The notes below the pieces were generated by a model that was not told where the DNA came from, searched no databases, and saw only the letters and a program-made list of their open reading frames with translations. From positions 1-11,449 of the forward strand of contig JAAFHM010000117.1 of NCBI GenBank assembly GCA_013298375.1: a stretch of 11,449 nt of DNA. Reading direction: 5' to 3'. Shown here one piece after another: positions 7,205-11,449 of the stretch. The stretch is from Ignavibacteria bacterium. GTDB taxonomy: Bacteria; Bacteroidota; Ignavibacteria; Kapaibacteriales; UBA4661. Position 1 is the stretch's first letter, and each line of letters opens with the position of its first letter. Position numbers and translations under genes: made by a program.

Positions 7205-7810
7205 ATGAATGGTGAACGCAAAATAATACCAAGCAACGAAGAAGTTATTGCCAGCATGAGCCGTCTTTACACGACACTTTCGCAAGAGTGTCAGTGCGAT
7301 ATAGCAGCCGTATCGCAGGTGCAGATGTTCGAGAAATCAACGTTTCTGGTGGAAGAGGGACAGCTTGCCAGTACATTTTACTTTATTGCTTCCGGCGCGG
7401 CGCGGGCATACTACGTGAAGGGTGACAAAAACATTACGGCGTGGTTTGCGTTTGAGCATCAGTTCATCAATGCGCTCGACAGTTATTTCCGAAATGTCCC
7501 CAGCCCGCATTATATCGAGCTTTTGGAGCAAAGTGTTGTGTGGGGAATTACGAAAAAAAATGCCATTGCTATCGCAAAAAAGCATCGTGATTTTGAAGCA
7601 CTCAGCAATAAAATTATTCTCACCACCCTTCTCAGTTTGAATGACCACGTTGTTTCGCTGCGCTTTGGCACGGCAAAAGAACGCTATGAGAGTCTTCTTG
7701 CCTCACGCCCTGATATTACCAACCGTGTGCCACTTCACCATATTGCTTCCTATCTGGGGATTACGATGGAAACCTTGAGCAGAATTCGCAATCCGAAAAA
7801 CGGAATTTGA
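7205..7810 (+). CDS. Crp/Fnr-family transcriptional regulator, 201 aa
   Basis: This is a one-component DNA-binding regulator with an N-terminal cyclic-nucleotide-binding-like beta-roll (about 35-120) and a C-terminal winged helix-turn-helix. The beta-roll shows FLVEEGQLASTFYFIASGAARAYY-type strands. The effector pocket lacks the canonical RxS phosphate-binding motif as far as I can see, so cAMP binding is not supported. A long linker helix (about 120-165) leads to the recognition region VPLHHIASYLGITMETLSRIR (175-195). The protein ends six residues later, which is usual for the short Bacteroidetes members of this family. No Fnr-type cysteine cluster is present; Cys29 and Cys31 are the only cysteines. 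The ATG at 7205 is preferred to an in-frame GTG at 7163, which would add 14 atypical residues. It stands upstream of the membrane-protein cluster on the same strand and may control it. Confidence 0.9.
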   Translation: MNGERKIIPSNEEVIASMSRLYTTLSQECQCDIAAVSQVQMFEKSTFLVEEGQLASTFYFIASGAARAYYVKGDKNITAWFAFEHQFINALDSYFRNVPSPHYIELLEQSVVWGITKKNAIAIAKKHRDFEALSNKIILTTLLSLNDHVVSLRFGTAKERYESLLASRPDITNRVPLHHIASYLGITMETLSRIRNPKNGI

Positions 7811-7894
7811 TATATGTCAATGGAAGTGTGCTTCCTTGTGTGGTAGATTTGCTGAAAAACAATCTGTCCACTCGTTTTTCAATGAAAAAATACC

Positions 7895-8638
7895 ATGCTC
7901 AACGCCAATAAACGATCACTCCTTTTCTATGCAAAACTTGCCGGATGTATCGGCATTATTTCTGCTGTAAGCACCTTCGGGGCTGCCTTCGCGCAAGCAC
8001 ACATCAACTACACGGGGCAAATGTCCATTGACGGTAAAAAAGCATCGTCTTACACCGTGCAGTTTGTACAAAATGGCGATACTATGCAGCGCACCACAGC
8101 ATATTTCAATGCCGCACAAAAGTTGGTACGAAAGGAAGTGACAAAATTTCGTTTGCGTCCCCTCGCACTCTTTTCCAACAGATTAGACGATTACCGCACA
8201 GGTGAATCTTCCTCGCTCAAGGTAGAAGGGAACCGATACACGCTCCATCGCAAAGAACGGGGCGATGCAAAACTCGAAGAAAAAAGTACGACCGCCGAAA
8301 ATGCAATAGTCTCAACGCTTGTGATAGAGAGGGCTGGAGCAAATATTGATGTATTAGACAAAGGGCAGGAAGTGAAATGTATGGTCGTAATTCCAAGCAG
8401 GGATATGGTAACAGAATTGAGACTCATTAAGATGGACAACCGCGTTGTTGAAGGTGTTCCCTGTGTTGCGGTCAAACTTGAGCCAACAAGTTTTATGCTA
8501 AAAATGCTTGCTGGAGAGCCAACGATACTGACCTTTGAACGTGCTGCACCGCATCGTTTAATGCAATACGAAGGTATTGTGGGGCTGCCAAGCGATGAAG
8601 GTAAGCAACAGAGCGGTGTTGTGGTGATGAAGTATTAA
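7895..8638 (+). CDS. Secreted protein of unknown function, 247 aa (DUF3108-like resemblance)
   Basis: A signal peptide covers about residues 1-34, with a hydrophobic core at 14-33 and an AFAQ end. The mature part is a series of beta-strand-like segments: INYTGQMSIDGKKASSYTVQF, TTAYFNAAQKLVRKEVTKFRLRPLALF, DDYRTGESSSLKVEGNRY (split across residues 37-115) and a C-terminal half with VTELRLIKMDNRV, GVPCVAVKLEP and ILTFERAAPHRLMQYEG. This layout, ending in a sugar-tong-like or lipocalin-like set of strands with a statement-like RLMQYEG turn, is reminiscent of DUF3108-type periplasmic proteins, but I am not confident of the family. Two cysteines (162 and 190) could pair. No catalytic motif is apparent. 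It lies 84 bp after the Crp/Fnr gene and 43 bp before the first DUF4386 gene on the same strand, so co-expression with them is plausible. Confidence 0.78.
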   Translation: MLNANKRSLLFYAKLAGCIGIISAVSTFGAAFAQAHINYTGQMSIDGKKASSYTVQFVQNGDTMQRTTAYFNAAQKLVRKEVTKFRLRPLALFSNRLDDYRTGESSSLKVEGNRYTLHRKERGDAKLEEKSTTAENAIVSTLVIERAGANIDVLDKGQEVKCMVVIPSRDMVTELRLIKMDNRVVEGVPCVAVKLEPTSFMLKMLAGEPTILTFERAAPHRLMQYEGIVGLPSDEGKQQSGVVVMKY

Positions 8639-8681
8639 CAATCCAAGAAAAATCATAGTATTCACTATCCAACATACAACA

Positions 8682-9404
8682 ATGCAATACACCCCCGAAA
8701 CCCTCAAAAAGACCGCCCATATTGCTGGCGTTCTATTTTTCCTGACCGCACTCGCAACGGCATTTAGTGTGCTGTATGTCCGCTCTGCGCTCGTGGATTT
8801 CAATAACCCCGCCGCAACAGCGCATAATATCTTATCCAATGAGTTTCTTTTTCGTTCCGGCATTGTGGTAAACATCCTCTGCCAAGTTCTACATCTTTTT
8901 CTAGGATTGATGCTCTACCGCTTATTTGCTGGGGTTGATAGAGTATGGGCGATGGCGTTATTTTCCTCAAAAATCATTTCTCTCACAATAGCGATGGTCT
9001 TTATGATAGGCAATCTTGGGGCGTTGGTAGTCTTGAGCAATGCCGACTATTTACGAGTTTTCACGCAAGAACAGCTTCAATCCTTGATGATGCTCTTTTT
9101 GAAAGTGGGCAATGAAGGGCAGGGGCTTTTGGAGGTATTTTGGTGTCCGGCAAATTTCGCGCTTGGTTTGCTCATCGTGAAATCACGCTATATTCCTCGC
9201 ATTATCGGCATACTCTTGATGATTGGAAGTTTTGCGTTTCCCATCAACGTCGCTATTCATCAGCTTTTTCCCTTGTACAAAAATCCCTTGTTATTCACAA
9301 CAACAGTGTTCATGGGCGCGATTGGCGGTATTCCCGCAATGTTGTGGCTGATGATTCGAGGAGCGGATATTTCGGCAAATACAGATGGCTCAAAAGCCTC
9401 ATAA
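8682..9404 (+). CDS. DUF4386 family membrane protein, copy 1, 240 aa
   Basis: This is an integral inner-membrane protein of an uncharacterised family. Six hydrophobic segments are visible at about residues 13-33, 57-81, 92-118, 146-165, 171-195 and 205-226. DUF4386 landmarks are present in order: KTAHIAGVLFFLTA at the N-terminus, the NPAATAHNILSNEFLFRSGIV loop and helix, a LMLYRLFAGV segment, ADYLRVFTQEQLQSLMMLFL, an EVFWCPANFALGLLIVKS segment replacing the usual FWGLWLFPLG, and YIPRIIGILLMIG. Length is normal for the family. Biochemical role is unknown. It is followed 49 bp later by a second, divergent copy, which points to an old tandem duplication. Family assignment comes from memory of the conserved pattern and is strong. 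Confidence 0.87.
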   Translation: MQYTPETLKKTAHIAGVLFFLTALATAFSVLYVRSALVDFNNPAATAHNILSNEFLFRSGIVVNILCQVLHLFLGLMLYRLFAGVDRVWAMALFSSKIISLTIAMVFMIGNLGALVVLSNADYLRVFTQEQLQSLMMLFLKVGNEGQGLLEVFWCPANFALGLLIVKSRYIPRIIGILLMIGSFAFPINVAIHQLFPLYKNPLLFTTTVFMGAIGGIPAMLWLMIRGADISANTDGSKAS

Positions 9405-9453
9405 AACCTCTCCTTGTATCAATTTTCACCACCCAATAACCATTTTGTGCGCT

Positions 9454-10161
9454 ATGAATGAATTTGTCCGTTCACGTAAAAATACCGCTCGTTATGCGGG
9501 GTTGCTGTACCTGCTCTTGGCAATGACGGCGGGTTTTAGTCTCATGGTGCTGCCATCGAAGGTTATTGTGAAAGGCGATGCCGAGGCAACATTCCAAAAT
9601 CTCCTCACACAGGAAGCATTGGTGCGGTGGGTAATCGTCTCGCACTTTGCTTGTCACAGTATTTTTCTGCTTTTAGCAATGACTTTGCATCGGCTTTTTA
9701 AGGGCATTCATGAGCATTCTGCATGGCTTTTAGTGCTGTTTGTTGTTGTGCAAGTGCCACTTGTTTTTGTTGGCGAAGTCTTTAGTTATTCGGCACTGAT
9801 AATTGCGAGGGGAGAGTTGATGCAATCGCTAGAAGCCGCACAGAAGGCTGATTTCGTCATGCTTTTTCTCAAAATTCGCTCCTCCTGTTTTCTCTCGGCG
9901 CAAGTGTTCTGGGGGCTGTGGCTTATTCCCTTGGGGCGATTAGTATTTGCTTCAGGCTTTATGTCGCGTATTTTGGGTGTGGTGCTTGTGTCCGGTGGCA
10001 TTGCCTATCTCGTACAAACGGCTGCATACCTACTTTTGCCAGATCAATCCTCAACAATTACGTCAGTCGTGTATCCTGTTCACACGATTGCCGAAATTTC
10101 CATGATTCTCTGGCTGCTCATTGTTGGAACAACCGATAAAGTCAATGTTTCATCTTCATAA
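9454..10161 (+). CDS. DUF4386 family membrane protein, copy 2, 235 aa
   Basis: This second DUF4386 protein is closer to the family's usual pattern than the first. It has KNTARYAGLLYLLLAMTAGF at residues 9-28, then LPSKVIVKGDAEATFQNLL, LFKGIHEHSAWLLVLFVVVQVP, AQVFWGLWLIPLGRLVFASGF (149-169) and SRILGVVLVSGG. Six membrane segments are expected at about 13-33, 57-80, 90-117, 144-164, 172-194 and 205-224. The start is the ATG at 9454. An in-frame ATG at 9385 would overlap the previous gene by 20 nt and add 23 residues with no family resemblance, so I reject it. The two copies share architecture and short motifs (the LLYLL-type first helix, E-LFR or E-LVR after the loop, RLF-GI or RLFAGV), but differ widely in sequence. 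The DUF6326 gene begins 11 nt after the stop, so the two are very likely co-transcribed. Confidence 0.9.
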   Translation: MNEFVRSRKNTARYAGLLYLLLAMTAGFSLMVLPSKVIVKGDAEATFQNLLTQEALVRWVIVSHFACHSIFLLLAMTLHRLFKGIHEHSAWLLVLFVVVQVPLVFVGEVFSYSALIIARGELMQSLEAAQKADFVMLFLKIRSSCFLSAQVFWGLWLIPLGRLVFASGFMSRILGVVLVSGGIAYLVQTAAYLLLPDQSSTITSVVYPVHTIAEISMILWLLIVGTTDKVNVSSS

Positions 10162-10172
10162 TACTCAAAACT

Positions 10173-10580
10173 ATGTTTGACAATCAGCCAATACCAATAA
10201 AACTCAAACTCGCTGCACTCTGGACATCCACAATGTTTTTCTACGTCTATGGTGATTATTTTTCGCTGTACTTGCCGAATCATATTCAGCATCTCATAGA
10301 AGGCAAAACCCCGATGGGCGCTACTTCGCCCGTGATACTGCTCTCTTTTTCGCTTCTCATGGCAATTCCCAGCCTAATGATTTCACTTTCGGTATTCTTG
10401 AAGCCGAAAGTCAATCGCATAGCGAACATCACGGCGGGCATTATCTTTACACTCATTATGCTGCTCATTTTTGTTACGTCTGTCGCGGACGCGTGGTTGA
10501 TGTTTTATTCGTTCTACGCGGCTGTGGAATCAGTGCTGACACTTGTGATTGTTCGGCTTGCGTGGAAGTGGGAAAGGTAA
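10173..10580 (+). CDS. DUF6326 family membrane protein, 135 aa
   Basis: A four-helix inner-membrane protein with segments at about residues 12-33, 54-76, 83-104 and 107-130. It has the pattern I associate with DUF6326: LKLAALWTSTMFFYVYGDYFSLYLP at 11-35, a short loop with a Gly-Lys-Thr-Pro turn, a PVILLSFSLLMAIPSLMI helix, the KPKVNRIANI loop and AWLMFYSFYAAVESVLTLVIVRLAWKW at the end. The function of this family is not known to me. It begins 11 nt after the second DUF4386 gene, with an A-rich leader and no Shine-Dalgarno site. It is the last gene of the probable operon; a hairpin lies about 55 bp downstream. Confidence 0.82.
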   Translation: MFDNQPIPIKLKLAALWTSTMFFYVYGDYFSLYLPNHIQHLIEGKTPMGATSPVILLSFSLLMAIPSLMISLSVFLKPKVNRIANITAGIIFTLIMLLIFVTSVADAWLMFYSFYAAVESVLTLVIVRLAWKWER

Positions 10581-10635
10581 GTTTCTCGTCCCGTAGCGAA
10601 GATTATGGTTCGTAGTGGTATATTGCGGTGGAATA

Positions 10636-10668
10636 CGGCGAGGTTGTTCCTCGTCGCCTCGTGTTTTT
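10636..10668 (+). terminator. Candidate terminator hairpin between the DUF6326 gene and lnt
   Basis: An 8-bp stem CGGCGAGG (10636-10643) and CCTCGTCG (10649-10656), with one G-T pair, encloses the 5-nt loop TTGTT. A TTTTT run at 10664-10668 follows 7 nt after the stem. The offset T-run weakens the case, and it lies only about 25 bp before the lnt start, so it could also be an attenuating hairpin. Confidence 0.45.
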
Positions 10669-10692
10669 CCGTCATTATCCATCATCAACCGC

Positions 10693-11449
10693 ATGAAATC
10701 TCGCTTTTTCTCGACGAGTCGCACGGCGATTTTGCTCACACTTTCCGGCATCTGTCTTGGAATCGGCTTCGCACCGTTGCCCTTGGGCATTCTTGCCTAT
10801 TGTGGCTTTATACCGCTTTTGATAGTCTTGGAAACAACCGAAAGTGCTTGGCAAACTCTTCGGCGCTTGTATTGGGCATTTTTTGTTTTTCATGGCGCAA
10901 GCAACTGGTGGGTTAGCTCATGGCAGCGCGAAGCAGACCCATACTTGATGATAGCAGGTTTGACGCTCTGGATAGGTCATCCGTTCTTTTTCGCTGTGCC
11001 GATGTTAGCGTATAAAGCGCTTCATAGAAGGCTTGGACGTACGGTAGCGCTCGGTATGCTCCCATTTCTTTGGACGGCGTTTGAATGGTTGCACAGTTTG
11101 GGCGAAGCCTCGTACCCTTGGCAAGCGCTTGGCTACACACAAGCATATTACACACCTGTCGTACAGATTGCCGATATTACGGGCGTTTGGGGACTGACGT
11201 GGCTCGTTGTCGCGGTGAATGCGCTCTTGGCATCCATTTGGTTCAAAGCAAGCGAACACGTTGCCAGAAGTGAGTCCTTTGCAGTGCGGCTTACCAAAAC
11301 GCTCTATTTGTGCCGTTTGCAGGTCGTTGGAGTGCTGGCGCTGGCATTGGCTGTTCTTGGGTATGGCATCGTGCAGATTCGCAACTTTCAGCATTCACAC
11401 CTTACCAAATCGCATAAAACGGTCTCGGTGGGCATCATCAGCCCAATAT
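10693..11449 (+). CDS. lnt: Apolipoprotein N-acyltransferase, N-terminal part (3'-truncated)
   Basis: Lnt transfers a fatty acid to the N-terminal cysteine of diacylated lipoproteins in the inner membrane. It is the last step of lipoprotein maturation before Lol sorting. The frame is open from ATG 10693 to the window edge (252 residues, no stop). It shows the membrane half only: LSGICLGIGFAPLPLGILAY and IPLLIVLE near the N-terminus, a SNWWVSSW segment (71-77), WTAFEWLHSLGEASYPWQALGYTQ (127-150) and QIADITGVWGLTWLVVAVNALL (158-179). These match the Lnt order FEW..GxxxYPW..LGYxQ..QIADxxGVWG. The carbon-nitrogen hydrolase domain only begins at about residue 244 (VSVGIISP), so the catalytic Glu-Lys-Cys triad is outside the window. 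An upstream in-frame GTG at 10615 would overlap the hairpin and is less likely. Being complete enough to show the membrane half, the assignment is firm. Confidence 0.92.
   Translation, partial: MKSRFFSTSRTAILLTLSGICLGIGFAPLPLGILAYCGFIPLLIVLETTESAWQTLRRLYWAFFVFHGASNWWVSSWQREADPYLMIAGLTLWIGHPFFFAVPMLAYKALHRRLGRTVALGMLPFLWTAFEWLHSLGEASYPWQALGYTQAYYTPVVQIADITGVWGLTWLVVAVNALLASIWFKASEHVARSESFAVRLTKTLYLCRLQVVGVLALALAVLGYGIVQIRNFQHSHLTKSHKTVSVGIISPI

Noticed and set aside
7822..7835. 5-bp hairpin GGAAG-TGTG-CTTCC after the Crp/Fnr gene
   Set aside because: The stem is too short and lacks a T-run, so I do not call a terminator.
7882..7911. Nine-codon mini-ORF (MKKYHAQRQ) overlapping the start of the secreted protein gene at 7895
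   Set aside because: It could act as a leader, but it has no ribosome binding site and such short frames arise by chance in A-rich leaders.
9385..9453. Upstream in-frame ATG for the second DUF4386 gene
   Set aside because: It would overlap the previous gene and add 23 residues unrelated to the family. The family N-terminus fits the ATG at 9454.

Overview
The window is a compact stretch of bacterial chromosome with moderate GC content and short intergenic gaps. I read it as a diderm of the Bacteroidetes/Chlorobi (FCB) group, possibly an Ignavibacteria or Kapabacteria-like lineage. The evidence is a SusA-type neopullulanase, OmpA-like and beta-barrel envelope proteins, a Bacteroidetes-style Crp/Fnr regulator, DUF4386 and DUF6326 membrane proteins, and an almost complete lack of Shine-Dalgarno sites. 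The assignment rests on protein resemblance from memory, not on a search.

Layout. (1) Positions 1-524, + strand: the 3' end of der (ribosome-assembly GTPase), then a small two-helix membrane protein. (2) Positions 577-6099, - strand: a three-gene envelope and glycan cluster transcribed right to left. Its order is an exported GH13 neopullulanase, a secreted beta-propeller protein with two OmpA-like domains, and a predicted outer-membrane barrel with a possible degenerate OmpA-like tail. (3) Positions 6100-6264: divergent intergenic region. (4) Positions 6265-6939, + strand: a secreted coiled-coil protein. (5) Positions 6940-7204: the largest gene-free stretch (265 bp), holding an inverted repeat that looks like a dispersed extragenic element. 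(6) Positions 7205-10580, + strand: a Crp/Fnr-family regulator, a secreted protein of unknown function, two tandem DUF4386 membrane proteins and a DUF6326 membrane protein. The last four are closely spaced and may be one operon. (7) Positions 10693-11449, + strand: the N-terminal half of apolipoprotein N-acyltransferase (lnt), preceded by a GC-rich hairpin with a short T-run.

Functional reading. Most of the window concerns the cell envelope. The - strand cluster couples an exported alpha-glucan hydrolase to proteins likely to sit at the outer membrane and peptidoglycan. The + strand cluster pairs a one-component regulator with several uncharacterised membrane proteins. I found no CRISPR array, transposase, integrase, rRNA or convincing tRNA. 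The less ordinary items are the propeller protein with two unequal OmpA-like domains and the DUF4386/DUF4386/DUF6326 membrane cluster. Neither is proof of a new system.
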